A DNA stretch of 64,000 nt from Anastrepha obliqua (taxonomy: Eukaryota; Arthropoda; Insecta; Diptera; Tephritidae): assembly GCF_027943255.1 (NCBI RefSeq), contig NC_072893.1, positions 1,736,001 through 1,800,000 of the forward strand, written 5' to 3'. The notes under the pieces are model-generated. The model had not been told where the DNA came from. It worked only from the letters and a program-made list of their open reading frames with translations, and made no database searches. Numbering within the stretch: the stretch's first letter is position 1; the number at the start of each line of letters is the position of its first letter. Of the stretch, positions 10,827 to 22,729 are shown piece by piece. A program made the position numbers and the translations under genes.

Positions 10827-12566
10827 CGGCGAGAGCAAAATCTGCAAGGCCTCAGAGACTTTACCTGAGACTGATTTTAACGCTTCGTACTTACGTTGGA
10901 AAATCTCATTATATTTGCTCTATGAGATTCAAGAAAGAATTCTTTTTTTTTCTTTTTAGCTCGTGTGAAATCAAATTTGTATGAAAAAAATCATGTAAAA
11001 AGAGGACTAGGCATATATGTGAAGATGTAACTCAGGAGGAAACCGAGGAATAGCAACAAACGAAAGGCAAATTATAGTGAGCATAGAGAATCTTCAAACT
11101 TCTCACTGTGATTTCCTATAAATGGCATGCCCTGACCAATAGAATTTTGTTTTATTTATAATTAAGAAATAGCAATTATTACTCAATATTTATCGAGGGC
11201 AATGTTAAATAAATAATTTCATTGAATCGCCAACTAAGCCCTCTTACGAAGTTTCCCGAACATAAAATATTTATAAGCTTTTATTACAAAATTCCTGAAA
11301 TATATTTTACGGAATAACCTTAAGCAGGCCTCGAATCCACGTCGCACATCATTTGCTCCACGTTTCAATCTTCAAATACAAGAGGAATTGGAAACACATA
11401 ATATCGGTTTTTCGGCGAGTTCCACCGCTAACAATGTAGAGCTCGCGTTCTATTGGTGAGCAAAGGGAGTTCATTTCAGTCATCAAATAAGAATACAATA
11501 GTTCTGTGTTTAAACACGAGCTCACGCTTAAATTTCTTTTATGATCTAGCAAATTTAAAAACGCCATATAAGGCCTGCCTTTTTATCAAAGCGTAGTTCA
11601 GCCAGTAACAACATTTGAATTTAAAAAAAATTTCAATCAATACAATTCTAAGTCGATAGTCTTTAAGTCATCTAAAACAAATATTCATCCCACCAGGCAG
11701 GCTGCACCGTATCTATCACGCACCGTCAGTACAAAATTAGTCAGTCGATTCAACGCCGTTCACAGAAATTTTGGTGAAAATATACGGACCTATTGGTCAA
11801 ACTAACTCAAAAAGTGAAGTCTCCGGTTGGACTTTGCAAAAATATTGTATTGCATATCCCGTGAGAAAACCTAACAATAAAGTTTAGCTAGTTAAAATAG
11901 TCACAATTTTAAAAGGAGATTGATTACTAGTATCATCCTGAAGCAAAAGTTTGTAACAATTGTTGCAAATTATCACGTTTTGGTGTTCATGTACCCAAAA
12001 ACTTGCAAAGTGGGGGAAGTGAGAGAGCAAAATGACATTTTATTTTGAGGGGAAGTTGCAAGTTTTTTCTGGATAAATTTTTATTTGTGAGAATTTAGAA
12101 GTGAGAAAAACAGCTGATCGCTAAGTAAAAATAAGCTCAAATCAAAATTTGAGAATTGCAATGTCTAATGGAATACGAGGTAGCTCACTTTTAATTTTTG
12201 TGATTTTTTTTTGTCACAAATTCAATCAACTGTTCGTAAAATTTTCAAACTGTTACTAGTTTTGCGTTCATGTACTTTTTTTTGATATTTTTCTCTTGGA
12301 GATAGGACAGTTCTTACATGAACAGACTTAATGAAAAGGCTCTCAAGCAGCGTGAAAGCTCAGACTATTGAAGAAGAAAAACTGAAGTGAATACCTATTT
12401 TGTTTTTTTTAAGTTATGTAGGAAAATATAAATTTTTTCGCTTTTCAACCAATGAAAATGAGGAACAAAACAATATCTTTACTACCTTTTATAGGCATAG
12501 AAAACATTATCTCCATTTGCTACTCACACGTATGCATGTGGAAGTAAAAATCGTGTGCTAGATGTA
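10827..12566. other. Unassigned AT-rich sequence
   Basis: No gene, RNA or recognisable element is visible in this 1.7-kb stretch. The frames are short and motif-free. Confidence 0.5.
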
Positions 12567-12962
12567 AAATTCATCATCATCATCATTAGCTTCACAGTCT
12601 GTGGCAGACCATAGCTCCTTCAGCTACATTCATCCATTTAACTCGATTATTAGTAACCTCTTTCAATTCGCAACGCTCTTAGTCCGTAGACCATTTACGG
12701 CAGCCAGCCACCTTTTCCATAGTCTTCCTCTGCTTCTTTTTCTTACGCTCGATTTTACATCTTAATCGCTGACTCTTTATATATCTTACTACATTTTCTC
12801 TTTCTATAAGTATACCGCCATGCAGAGTGGACCATATATTTTTCTGAGAATATTCTTTTCGAAAATGAGTATTTGTTTGTCTGATGCTTTAAAGATCCAT
12901 ACCTCACAACCGTTCGTAAGGATTAGCCTGATGTAAAATTATCTTACGGAACAAATCTGAAG
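12567..12962 (-). pseudogene. Non-LTR reverse transcriptase C-terminal remnant
   Basis: On the minus strand the 3' part of a reverse transcriptase can be followed across frameshifts. Near 12920-12860 it reads YERL/CEVWIFKASDKQ, the equivalent of the usual YG-E-W-L stretch after the RT domain. Then come EKNILRKIYGPLC, VVRYIKSQRLR, and a tail with MEKVAGCRKW and NRVKWMNVAEGA. The copy ends in a GAT/ATG triplet repeat (plus-strand catcatcatcatcat at 12570-12584), a plausible microsatellite-type 3' tail. It is decayed and 5'-truncated. It resembles, but is not the same as, the five-copy tail family elsewhere in the window. Confidence 0.6.
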
Positions 12963-13079
12963 AAGTGAGATCACTTTCTAGATCAATCAGGAAAGGCTAT
13001 TACATGGTTTTCCCGAATTAAAACCAAGACGGGAATCTTATTATTTTTGATTTGGACCGCTTACCGCCTAAGTCGGTTT

Positions 13080-13290
13080 GTTTGAGCTCAAAAAAGCGCG
13101 CCAGTCGTTTTATCATCATCGTTAGGCCCAGCAAGTGAAGCCAAGCCTACTTCAGCTTGTTCCTTCCAACGCAAGTGAGGCCTTCTTTTTCTTCTGCTAC
13201 CACCAGCACTTCATTGAACCTGTGCAGAGCTGGAAAATTTCTATACATTCATACGGCATGACCTCGCCAGTTTATCTTTATTCGATAAAC
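13080..13290 (-). pseudogene. Retrotransposon tail family, copy 1
   Basis: This stretch resembles 42560-42846 and 20740-20905 over about 200 bp. Shared plus-strand landmarks are gcgcgccagtcgttt, agtgaagccaagcc, ccttccaacgca and tctgctaccaccag. In the better-preserved copy at 42.6 kb the minus strand encodes the C-terminal tail of a non-LTR ORF2. Here the frame is broken in several places. It is a small 5'-truncated fragment. Confidence 0.6.
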
Positions 13291-13320
13291 TATGTTTATG
13301 TCACCGTACAGCTCATTTAG

Positions 13321-16235
13321 GTCAATGCTAAAGGTCTATGAATCTTCCATAAATCATAGAATCAGAGTCGCCTCTTAAGATATTGCCAACGTTCAAGGTT
13401 CCGCGTCGTGCAATACAACTGTCATAATGAATTACTTTTAAAGTTGGGTTTTCATTCGTTGAAAGAGGGCTTCACTTTTGACGATCGGCGTCACAAAAAG
13501 CAAAACGCGTCACACTAAGAACAACTACGGTTTGCACTCAGCAGATTTCCCTACAGGTGCAATTTGTATTGCTGTTTTATTGGTTTAGTTGTTGTTGCCG
13601 ACATCCCGACTCTCCCGTCGATCATTTTGCTGCTGCCTCCTAGGCTCACCTGTCGCCTATGGCCGGCCTTCTGCACATTCTATGTGAGTGTTTGTTGGTT
13701 GATAGTGAGCTCGTAGTTGTAGAGTTCAACCACAATAACTATTCTACAACGCAATGCAAATTTGATTGCAGACCCACACATACAGCAACGTCCCTTCGAG
13801 TTGCCCATTTCTATTGCATGGGCGCCTCTGCGTTAGTATGTATTGCAGACACTTGCATATTCAAGCAATCACTCACACGCTATCATAAGCACACACACAC
13901 ACACATGAGCGCACTCAATCACGCACGTGGCTGGAACAGTGGACATAGGGGGGATTTGTACAACAATGCAACTAACTGATGTGCTGTCGGATTGGTCATC
14001 CGTACATTCGGCCGTCCGATTGTCTGATTGTTCGAGTGTGCGACTGGACAGACGCTAATGCTCTTCCGCTGCTCAGCAATACAGGATGCGCTCGGACATA
14101 CAGGATTTCCGTTTGAATCATTGATGAGCTATTAAGTCAATTTCTGTTGCTTGCTTTCTTGCCCATTGCCATCGACACCGCCTGCGTCGGCATCACTGCC
14201 GCTACTGCAATTGGTAGTAGTCGATGCGCCCTAAGCTCTGCTGCCGCTCATGCACTCTCCAACATTGTTGTTGTCGTCCCATATCCCCCGTCTACATCGG
14301 CTATTACTGGTATTGTTCGTCACAGTTGGGTTTGTTGTTGTTGTTGTTGTTGTTTTCATTGTTGCCTTTTTGTATAATACATAGTATATGCAAGTACTAG
14401 CTGCTACTGTTGTTGTTGTTGCTGCTGTATTGTCAACTTTTGTGATGTTAAAGTTTTCCGAAATTACGTGAGCCCGCATCAAAATTTTGTCAAGTTCTTC
14501 ATACAAATATTGGAAAAGAGCAAATGCAGTGTCACAACCTCAGGCGACAGCGGGGCGTCGGGTCGGTCAGGGGGCATGACACGCCAAATGCAGAGCATCA
14601 CTGGCAGCCAAGCAAGGCACCAGCATGCCAAACCAGCTGAATCCTGACCCTTTGGTACATTCATTCGCCAATTATGCATATGCATGTAAATCCGTTATGC
14701 ATGAGTGTGTGTGAGTTGGTGGGAAAATGTCAAAATATGCACAAAATTTCAAAATATGAAAATACGAAAATATCTAAATATCAAAATACCAACGAAATCG
14801 TGTAACATTTAAAGTTAGATAAATTACAACACCAGCTGCCAGCAATCAAAGGGCTGTGGAATGTACGTTTGCCACCCATCGCCTGCGTTTGCTCGTGTGC
14901 GAGTGTATGTGGCGAATTGGATTGTGTCTTCAGAGAGGAAATTCTGCACCCACAAGTGCATATAAATATTACCAACGCCCGTCTGTCAGCCAGTCAGCAA
15001 GGTTGGACAACAGCAATGCCATATTCCAAAGCATCAGCAGCAGCTAATCTTTCCAGGTCTCATTGAACGGTCACTCTGTTCATGCACAAGTATGCGAAGA
15101 TTTTGAAACCATGTGGACAATGTAATCACAGCACTGGACGATTGCCCGCACTGCTCGGTTCATTTATTGCTGACAATTGGTCGGGGGCATTTGTTCGATT
15201 TGGCTGCCTTTGGAGACTCATCCTAATACGGTTTATATTTAAGTATATTTTAATGTTTTATGGAATTTTGGGATTGTTCGCAACTAATCAACAAAGGCAG
15301 CATTTACCAGCTAATGTATTGTACTTATGGAGCTTATACTCCTGCCAGCATCCGAATATTTTGAAATTCTCAATTCGTATTCGTACCAGGACTCCAACTG
15401 CTCACCTGTTGACAGCTTCCCTCTTCCTCCCAATTCTCATAGATCTTGTTTAACCCTTTCTGCGCCTGTTGCTCATGCTTGTCATGTCTCATTCATGGAA
15501 GCATATTTTAATATCATAACTCAAATTCAAGTAAATGGCTGCCCTTCTGCTGGCCAACGTGCGCAGGTAAGGACAAGTTCTGCGTATTAAGCCTAAGAAG
15601 TGCAGAGGGAATCTTTTAATGGCAAAAGTTTTTTCGTTTATCTTTGAGATTATGACACGCAAAAGTTGTGGAGACACGTTGGTGTCAATACTGTGGGAAT
15701 GCAATAAGTTGGAGTGAAAATAAAATCATACGCCAGCGCTCGAAGGACTGGTATGAAATATTTTTTTATTATTAAGATGCCAGTGCAACTTTTCACAGTT
15801 TTGCGATTCACTCAAATGAAAAAACAGGCAAGTAGTGTGTACAACAACAACACATTTATAAGAATATTTATAATTTTGTATGTATGTAGGTGGTTTTTCT
15901 AGTTACCTTTATTTGGTCAAATCGAAAAAGTTTTAATGCCGAACGGCACACTTTGCCTCTTGCAGTCTTATTTCACAGTGTTTTCAGGTAAATAATAAAC
16001 TGATCATAAAATATAAACAGATTTTGGACTTTTGTTAATTAAACCAAATTTTATTTATTTTTTATTACATATAAACAAATTTTAATTAAATAATCAGTAA
16101 ATCAACCTTTTTCATCTTGCAAAAATATATGCTTTTGACTAAGTCCACTGCATTTAGTTACATGGATTTTTCCAAAGCTCACATCATTTTATTATACCAT
16201 ATAAATTATTATATGATATAATTTTCCTACAATGG
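13321..16235. other. Intergenic or intronic sequence with microsatellites
   Basis: No transposon or convincing coding exon is visible. The stretch has CA (13891-13906) and TTG/GTT microsatellites (14332-14355, 14408-14426). The open frames around 14147-14377 and 15082-15590 owe their length to these repeats and to chance. It may be intron or spacer of a gene outside the window. Confidence 0.4.
14332..14426. repeat. TTG/GTT trinucleotide microsatellites
   Basis: Two runs of TTG or GTT triplets (14332-14355 and 14408-14426) are separated by about 50 bases. Reading them as poly-Cys or poly-Leu coding sequence is not supported. Confidence 0.8.
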
Positions 16236-16239
16236 TTAA

Positions 16240-17110
16240 AATCCTATTTAAGCCGAAGGCTCTGAATGCTTGCTCTGGTTGCTGTGGAGTGCCTCAGGGC
16301 CGTGGAGTGCCTTTTGAGTCCGTTACACTTTGTGTTATGCGTCAGCGACATACTTCTCAGTTGCTAATTTTCTGCTATATGCTGACGACTTAAAAATATT
16401 TTCATATTATAAAAAACACAAACTTTCAAAAATCACAATTTCCTTTAAATTTCAAAAAATGCTGTCATGTTGCTTTTCCCAGAAAAACCATTGTCCTTCA
16501 TACTTCTAATAGCATATCTAATATTGTACTTCAATCTGTTAAAGAATATAAAGATATGGGCGTAAATTTCTCAGTCGTTTTTCATTTATCGTATTCTGTC
16601 TTAGGATTTATAAAACAACAAAGATTTTACGGACCCTTATACCCTGAAATTGCACTTTACTCTACTCCTTCGCTCTAGGTTGGTATACTAGTAAAACTTT
16701 CTGGTCCTATCCTATCTTACACATCAGATCTTTACAAAGTAAAAGATCGATTCTTGGTGTCTCGTTTCTTCTCAATGTTATTAACGGCGCCATTGATTGC
16801 CCATTTATGCTTCAAAGTCTTAATTTTCTTAAACCAGGATTCGCTTTCTTACTTTCTATTTAATTCAGTTCAATACAAATTAAGCTCGCAATGCTCCTAT
16901 TGAACGTGCTCTTCGTGATTTTAAGGTTTCCCAGTTTCAAAGAAAGAGTTTTCTATACTTTTCAACTCTATTTTTTATTTTAGGTTGATGTGAGTTTTGT
17001 AATTTAGTTATGTGTATAGTATATTTTTATGTTCCTTTAGTTTTAGTCGTTGATCTGAAACCATGTTTTCTGGACTTATTGAAAATAAATAAATAAACAA
17101 ATCAAAACAA
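16240..17110 (+). pseudogene. Jockey-clade reverse transcriptase remnant
   Basis: The plus strand gives GVPQG at about 16289-16303 followed, after a frameshift, by FCYMLTT/YADDLKIF-type sequence near 16370-16400. These are the RT motifs that precede and contain the catalytic Asp pair. Downstream are scattered compatible pieces (KEYKDMGVNFSVVFH, the fingers/thumb boundary, and SQCSY-like remnants) and then a 3' end with GLIENK and an AAATAAATAAAC/AAAAC tail (17083-17120). Stops and shifts occur throughout. The mariner at 17154 lies only some 35 bases beyond the tail. The order GVPQG, YADD and A-rich tail is typical of Jockey-clade elements; finer assignment is uncertain. Confidence 0.65.
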
Positions 17111-17153
17111 AACAAACAAAAATTTAATTTAACCTAAATGTGCTTGGGTATAA

Positions 17154-18455
17154 ACGAGGTGTGTTCAAAAAGCATAGTGAGTTTTTAATTTTCGCAGGTT
17201 ACATATATTCGAATTTCGATTTTTTTATGGCGATATGTTGGTATTCATGTCTCTCACTCATGCCGACGAATTCGGCCATTTTGAATGTTCAGTTAATTTG
17301 ACAGTTGACAGCTGCTTTGCTTTTACGTGTTTAGGCTCGTCCTCGATTTTTACCTATTCAAAAAGATGGATCAAAGAACTTGTATCAAATTTGGTGTGAA
17401 AAACGAAAATAAGTACGCGGATGCATTCCGAATGTTGACTGAGGCATACGGAGACGCTACTTTGAACCAAAGCAACGTTTATCGGTGTTACAAAATATTC
17501 TCAGAAGGCCGAGAAGATGTGAACGACGAAAAGCGTGCCGGACGCCCGAGCACTTCAACAACAGACGAAAAATTTGATGAAGTGAAGAAAATGGTATTGG
17601 CCAATCGTCGAATTACCGTAAGAGAAGTTGCTGAGGACCTAGACATATCGATTGGCTCATTCCATTCGATTGTTTTCAATGATTTGAGCATGAGACGGGA
17701 TGCCGCAAAATTCGTACCAAAACTGTTGAATTTCGACCAAAAGCAGCATCGCATGAACGTTGCTAATGTGATGTTGGACTCTGTCCACGACGAACCAAAT
17801 TTGCTCCAGAGGGTCATAACTGGTGACGAATCGTGGGTGTATTGTTATGACTTGGAAACCAAAGCTCAATCATCTCAATGGAAGCTGCCGCACGAACCAA
17901 GACCGAATAAAGCGCGCCAAGTTCGATCGAATGCAAAAGTTTTGCTTACGGGTTTCTTCGATTGCAGGAGCGTTGTGCATCATGAGTTCTTGCACAGGGT
18001 AAAACGGTCAATAAGGAATATTCCCTGCAAGTTATGCGCAATTTGCGCGAAGCAATCCGCCAGAAAAACCCGGATTTGAGGAAGAACAAAAATTGGCTCC
18101 TGCAACACAATAACGCCCCTGCTCACACATCGTTGCTTGTGCGCGACTTTTTTGCCAAAAACAACACACTAATGATGCCACAGCCACCGTTTTCCCCAGA
18201 TCTGGCCCCTTGTGACTTTTTCTTGTTCCCGAAAATGAAGAGGCTCATGAAAGAACGACGCTATGCTACGATTGACGAGTTAAAAACGGCATCGAAGGAG
18301 GAGCTGAACAAGAAGTGCTTTGAAGACTGGGAAAAACGTTGGCACGTATCTCATGGCGACTACTTTGGAGGGGACAAAATAGATATTAATGAATAAGTAA
18401 ATAATTTTTGAAAAAAAAAACACAAAATTCGAGATACTTTTTGAACACACCTCGT
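17154..18455 (+). mobile_element. Full-length decayed mariner
   Basis: The element is about 1.3 kb. The termini are exact 19-bp inverted repeats, acgaggtgtgttcaaaaag (17154-17172 and complement at 18437-18455), and similarity extends some 13 bp further inside. A TA overlaps or follows the right end, but the left flank reads TATAA, so the TA duplication is not clean. It sits between a Jockey-clade remnant on the left and a minus-strand retrotransposon tail on the right. It carries one transposase gene. Confidence 0.85.
17366..18396 (+). pseudogene. Mariner transposase, frameshifted, catalytic Asp lost
   Basis: The start is the ATG at 17366 (MDQRTCIKFG). The N-terminal half has the paired HTH domains (GDATLNQSNVYRCYKIF; AGRPSTSTT; ITVREVAEDLDISIGS) and the first catalytic Asp in VITGDESWVY near 17812-17841. 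One frameshift near 18000 ends the first frame at 18079. The protein continues in another frame to 18396. The second catalytic site reads LQHNNAPAHT where the family has HDN, so the essential Asp is Asn. The third (SPDLAPCDFFLF) is intact and the spacing is D34D. A small deletion removes residues near the C-terminus (NKKCFEDW). The protein would be inactive even if the frame were continuous. Confidence 0.85.
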
Positions 18456-18465
18456 AAAGTTCGGT

Positions 18466-18995
18466 CCGGACGGAATTTAAACTTCTCTACTTGCTTTACC
18501 CAAGTTCGCCGTGACTTCATCAACCCAGCTTTTGTTTGGTCTCCCCTGATCGCTGGGTTCAACCACTTGCTTATAGACGTTCATAAAGAGTACTGCGTCT
18601 CCACAATGTATCAATGCGTCGAGCCCTTGAGTGTATCTTATCCAATATGTTACGTCATATATTAATCGCCTCTGTTCAAGTATTTGGTCGATGTCTGTTG
18701 TTTTAAGTGCCCATACCTCGCTGCTGTCGTTAGTATTTGCCCTCTTTTGATAGAACCGAGACTTGAATAATTGTATGTGTGCACAGAATGCTTTATTTGC
18801 GGCACTTACTCTGCCATTTATGGCCACGGAAGAGTCAGAATTACTGATGACGCAGAGACCCAAGCAATTAAGTTTTTCGGCTCTCTGTATGCATTCAATC
18901 GATTTCAACCGAAGAAAATTTGTTGTAATAGCGGACGCCCCACGGCAGGCAACGGCAAACCTCTGAGTGTATTTCAGCGAGGAAGACTTTTTCAA
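18466..18995 (-). pseudogene. Non-LTR retrotransposon ORF2 C-terminal remnant
   Basis: The minus strand holds a 172-codon open frame from 18995 to 18477. Its middle part, INGRVSAANKAFCAHIQLFK, then SSEVWALKTTDIDQI, has the pattern that follows the RT domain of non-LTR elements (RISAANRA, SEAWTL). Its end, GRPNKSWVDEVTANLG, matches the GRP-W-DEV-DL tail typical of the same proteins. The N-terminal 40 residues overlap a plus-strand SINE piece and are probably not part of the original protein. The frame survives without stops, but the conserved motifs are eroded. It lies directly beside the right end of the mariner. Confidence 0.55.
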
Positions 18996-19000
18996 AGCTA
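18925..19000 (+). repeat. SINE middle fragment
   Basis: A stretch beginning gcggacgccccacggcaggc and running through aacggcaaacctctgagtgt matches the middle of a tRNA-derived SINE layout I associate with tephritids. It also resembles 61975-62035 in this window. Neither the A/B-box head nor the 3' end is present. Confidence 0.5.
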
Positions 19001-19001
19001 A

Positions 19002-20739
19002 GCTAATTTTGGGAAGGGAACCTATTTTAACGTAATGGCAGCCTTGTCCCTGATTTTAATACATTTTCACAGTTTCTGAAATTATTTGTCAGCGCTCAAA
19101 CACTGTTCGCTTTCTACGATTCGGACGTGATTCGTGTGGTCTTCAACTTATTAAGTAAAGATAAGAAAGTGATAAGCTAAGATAACCGTTTTGACAGCTA
19201 CCAGCGCGTATATTGGAAAACTATTTCCTAACTCAAAATTGTATTAAAAACTTTTTGCAATTCAAATTCAACTTTCCGGTGAAAAGATACTCATTTATCC
19301 AACTCAATAATCGCAATATAGTAGAATAAATACGACAGCGGCTCCCTCATTGGGCATGCTGGACATATTGGACGTATTCAAATTAATTTGATCGCATTTA
19401 ACGCGAAATAACCCGTAATTATTGTTAATAAATTTCCATTCGAATTATTGCGAATTGTTGCGGCGGCGACTTCAGAGTGCCAATGAATGCGCAAAAATGC
19501 TTTGTGACCATTTGTAGGCACACACACACAAATGCATTCGCAGCAATGAGTATGGAAAAAATTGAATTGTATATATGGCTCTGACTATTTGTCGGGCAGT
19601 CTGCGTAACTAACCGACGCTTAACTCTCTGAACTGCATGCAGGCCATTAGGAAATGTGGCTGGTACGCAGACTGCGGTTGATGCGCCGATGGTTGCTGCC
19701 TTATAGTGGTCAATGCACAAATGCATACGTACATATGCACATGTACCTATATTTGTATGCGTGTGTGTAGACAAATATTTTCTGATATAGTTTTCATTTG
19801 TATTGCCCGCATAACAACTGCAACTGTAAAAAGTGAAATATCTATTACTAATTGTTGTTAATTAAAGTGATTTTGCCTGGGCGTACCAGCATTCCCTACG
19901 CCACCCACATCATCAACAACAACAACAACAATCTGCCAATGGCTGCGAACATGAATGCGAATTTTGATTGCTGATAATTATTTTCGCTATTCGATTACGA
20001 GCCTTTTATCAGTTTAGTTTCGAGTCGGCCAGAGTGAGTTTGGTAAATGAAATGAAACTGGAAACCATTTTGTGTTTTACTTTTACTGTAACAGGTGTTT
20101 CTTAGATTCCTGGAATTTTTTGATTATTTTTTTTTTGTCTACATGAAACAATAATTAAAAGAGTTTAATTCGCTTGAGCAAGAAGCCGATAAAGCAGGTT
20201 CTTAAATTTACCCATCTCGGACCACCAACAATAGAGATCTAAGAATAGAGGTAACGCAAGCGGCAAACAAAGCTGCTTCGCATCTGGCTGCTTGAGAGCT
20301 GCTGTTTGGAGAAGAAAGCAGATGAGGGCCGAACGCAAAGAATGAATCTATGAGACACGCATTCGACAAATTCTCACGCACAAAGTCATGGCGTCAGTTG
20401 AAATGAGAACTCTGTCCGCAATAGCGGCAACACGAAGAAAGGAATCAAATCCTAAATAAACGATGAAGGAGAAAGGAATAAATTTTGCGGCAGGTAGTGT
20501 TTATAAATAATTTCGAGCATCTGGTACATCCAGTCGATAAGCTTTTTTACCACTTTTTCCTTTAAATCTGGACTTGTCTCGACTTTCATTTCTTGGTTTG
20601 AATCAGCCACTAAAGGAGATTTTATAAGTTAAACGCTTGCCTGCCTGACTTGAAATTATTTTTGCGCCCTTTGAAGCTCGTATTCTGACCGAAAGCTAAT
20701 TCTTATTCTCGATTGACAAGATAACCGCTTACCCGATTT
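19002..20739. other. Unassigned sequence with CAA microsatellite
   Basis: A CAA run lies at 19912-19931 and a short CA run near 19519-19530. No coding or transposon motifs are recognised. Confidence 0.45.
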
Positions 20740-20905
20740 TGGCCGAGTTTAACAAAGTGCGTCGTGTAAACCGGCGCCAGTTGGAAACTTCCACTTGATT
20801 TTCCAACGAAAAAGAGGCCTTCCTCTTCCTCTGCTACCACCAGATTTGTTTCCATTCAGACGACACGACCCAGCCAACGAGACAGGACTTTACTACTCAA
20901 TTGCC
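20740..20905 (-). pseudogene. Retrotransposon tail family, copy 2
   Basis: About 165 bp align with the minus-strand tail at 42560-42846. Plus-strand landmarks are gagtttaacaaagtgcg, ccggcgccagttgg, ttccaacgaaaaagagg and cctctgctaccaccag. Only the GR-rich tail of the ORF2 protein would be encoded and the frame is interrupted. It is the same family as 13.1, 31.8, 42.6 and 48.0 kb. Confidence 0.6.
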
Positions 20906-21120
20906 CACTTCTCCGTTGGATTTCAAGGCTGACATTGGCGGTAATGCTGGTAGTCCTAGATTAACGAAGTCTTTTACAACCTCGAAATCATAACTGTCAG
21001 CAGTAACTGTTAGGCGTCGCAATACCACATGCAAACATGGCAAACACCTTGGGTCCTAAGCTTCGATGAAAGGAGCATATAAAACGTGAACGGCATGAAA
21101 TCCGGCTTTGATCCTTCATA

Positions 21121-22358
21121 TCAGGTCAGTCCACAAGTTCGTTCGTATTTTACCCATAATTTCACTTTTGTACGATTTTTGCATACAAAAAATTATTCAC
21201 GGAATAGAACGGAACTATTTATATTTTCTTTGATATATTCTTCATTCAACAAGTGATTTTAATCGCGGATAAAAAATAAAATGGAGTCTTCAAACGCGAA
21301 TTTTAGTTTTTTTATAAAAGTGGTAAAAATGCAGCACTGATGCTGCAGAAACAAACACTGTCCACGGAGAGGATACCGTGGGTGTAAGGACTGCGCAAAA
21401 GTGGTTTTCAAATTCCCAAGTGGTAACTGCGACGTAGAAGATGCCCCGCGCACTGGTCGTCCTGAAGTCTTTAACTCCGACGTCTCGCTCGAACTCGTGG
21501 GAGCTGAGCCAAATTTGACAGTCGATATAAAAACTCAGAGGTTAAATTCATCGCATGGAAAAGTTCACAGGCACCTGGTTCAGTTGGGAAAGGTTTCAAA
21601 GCTGGGAAAATGGGTTCCGCATAGACTTTCCGTCGCCAACCTTCAGCAGAAAGTGAATATGTGTTCTCAGCTGCTTCAACGGCTTGAAAATTAAATTTTT
21701 TTGAACCGTATCGTTACTGGTGATAAAAAATGGGTCCTTTACATTAATCCTGTTCGCAAATGTTAATGGTTAGATGAAAATGAAACTCCTGAACCGACCC
21801 CTAGAGATGGCCTTCACCCCAAGAAGGTTCTGCTGTCTTTCGTATTTGGTGGGATATGGCCGGTATTGTTTATTATGAACTTCTGGAACCAAACCAGACG
21901 ATAACTGCTGATTATTATTTCCATCAGCTATCAAACCTGAATGAGGCTTTTAACAAAAATCGACCGTCTTTAGTGAATAGACGCAAAGTTTTGTTTCACC
22001 ACGACAACGCAAGACCTCATACCGCAAGACAAACATTAGGCAAGCTGAATGAGCTCGGATGGGAGCTAATACCGCATCCATATACTCTCCGGATATTGCA
22101 CCATGCGATTATCACCTTTTCTGTGGACTTCAATCCCTTATGAGTAAAAAGAACTATTCCTCAAAAGAAGCTATAAAAAGGGATATCGAAAAAATTTTTT
22201 GAGCAGGGAATTAAGGAGATCAGGGGAGCAGAGAATGTTGGGAGGACATTGTAAATAATGAAGTAAAATATATTATGGATTAATAAATACTTTAAAAATC
22301 TTTTTTATTCATTTTAAAACCACCTTTAAAAAACGCACGAACTTATGGACTGACCTGA
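21121..22358 (+). mobile_element. Full-length decayed mariner with TA duplication
   Basis: This 1,238-bp element is flanked by TA (21119-21120 and 22359-22360). Its inverted repeats of about 30 bp (tcaggtcagtccacaagttc at the left, complement of gaacttatggactgacctga at the right) differ at one position in the first 20. It contains one broken transposase. The right end abuts a Jockey-clade RT remnant. Confidence 0.9.
21281..22283 (+). pseudogene. Mariner transposase, multiply frameshifted
   Basis: The likely start is the ATG at 21281 (MESSNANF). Readable parts are the second HTH (CDVEDAPRTGRPEVF near 21428-21475), KLGKWVPHRLS (21600-21635, the WVPHEL-type motif), and the first catalytic region NRIVTGDKKWVLY (21705-21740, Asp present). 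Then come MAGIVYYELLEPNQTITADY (21856 on), HHDNARPHTA with the second Asp (21997-22026), and in another frame DIAPCDYHLF-like sequence with the third Asp (22094-22122). At least three frameshifts and one stop separate these parts. The end at 22283 is inferred from a short compatible C-terminal frame. The total length, about 333 codons, is normal for mariner. All three catalytic Asp codons survive although the gene is dead. Confidence 0.8.
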
Positions 22359-22360
22359 TA

Positions 22361-22720
22361 TGACCAGTGTGGTCATATGGCGCAATTATTGGGTGCACTA
22401 GTCAAGTGATGTAAATATTATTCAACGACTGCAGAATAAAATCGTCCGACATATTCTCTACTCAGCTTGGTTCGTTCACAATAGGGATATTCTTCGTGAC
22501 CTCAAGGCCTCTACGGTCACTTAAGAAATTAAAAAACTAGCAGAAGTCCACTCACTCCGGCTTCCAAGGCACGTGCGTGATGAAGCTAGCAAAATTCTCA
22601 ACACTTCAGTCCTAACCCAATGATTGCAGAGAATTGAACCACATGATCCGGCATGATGACTGCCAAGGGAGGGACTACGAAAATCTCTGCGCAAAATTGT
22701 AGACGTATGTTTGTAAAAAA
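22361..22720 (+). pseudogene. Jockey-clade RT C-terminal remnant
   Basis: Directly after the mariner's right TA the plus strand reads, with a few stops, DVNIIQRLQNKIVRHIL, SAWFVHNRDILRDL, then EIKKLAEVHSLRLPRHV and DEASKILNTSVL. These equal the IQRFQNKVLR, APWYVRN-D-HRDL and H-N-EA segments at the end of Jockey-type ORF2 proteins. A short A-rich run (22714-22728) may be what remains of the tail. The fragment starts exactly at the mariner border, so the 5' part is either lost or lies unrecognised on the other side. Confidence 0.7.
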
Positions 22721-22729
22721 AAAATAAAA

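Noticed and set aside
14147..14506. Cys- or Thr-rich protein on either strand
   Set aside because: The residue runs come from TTG/GTT microsatellites read in frame.
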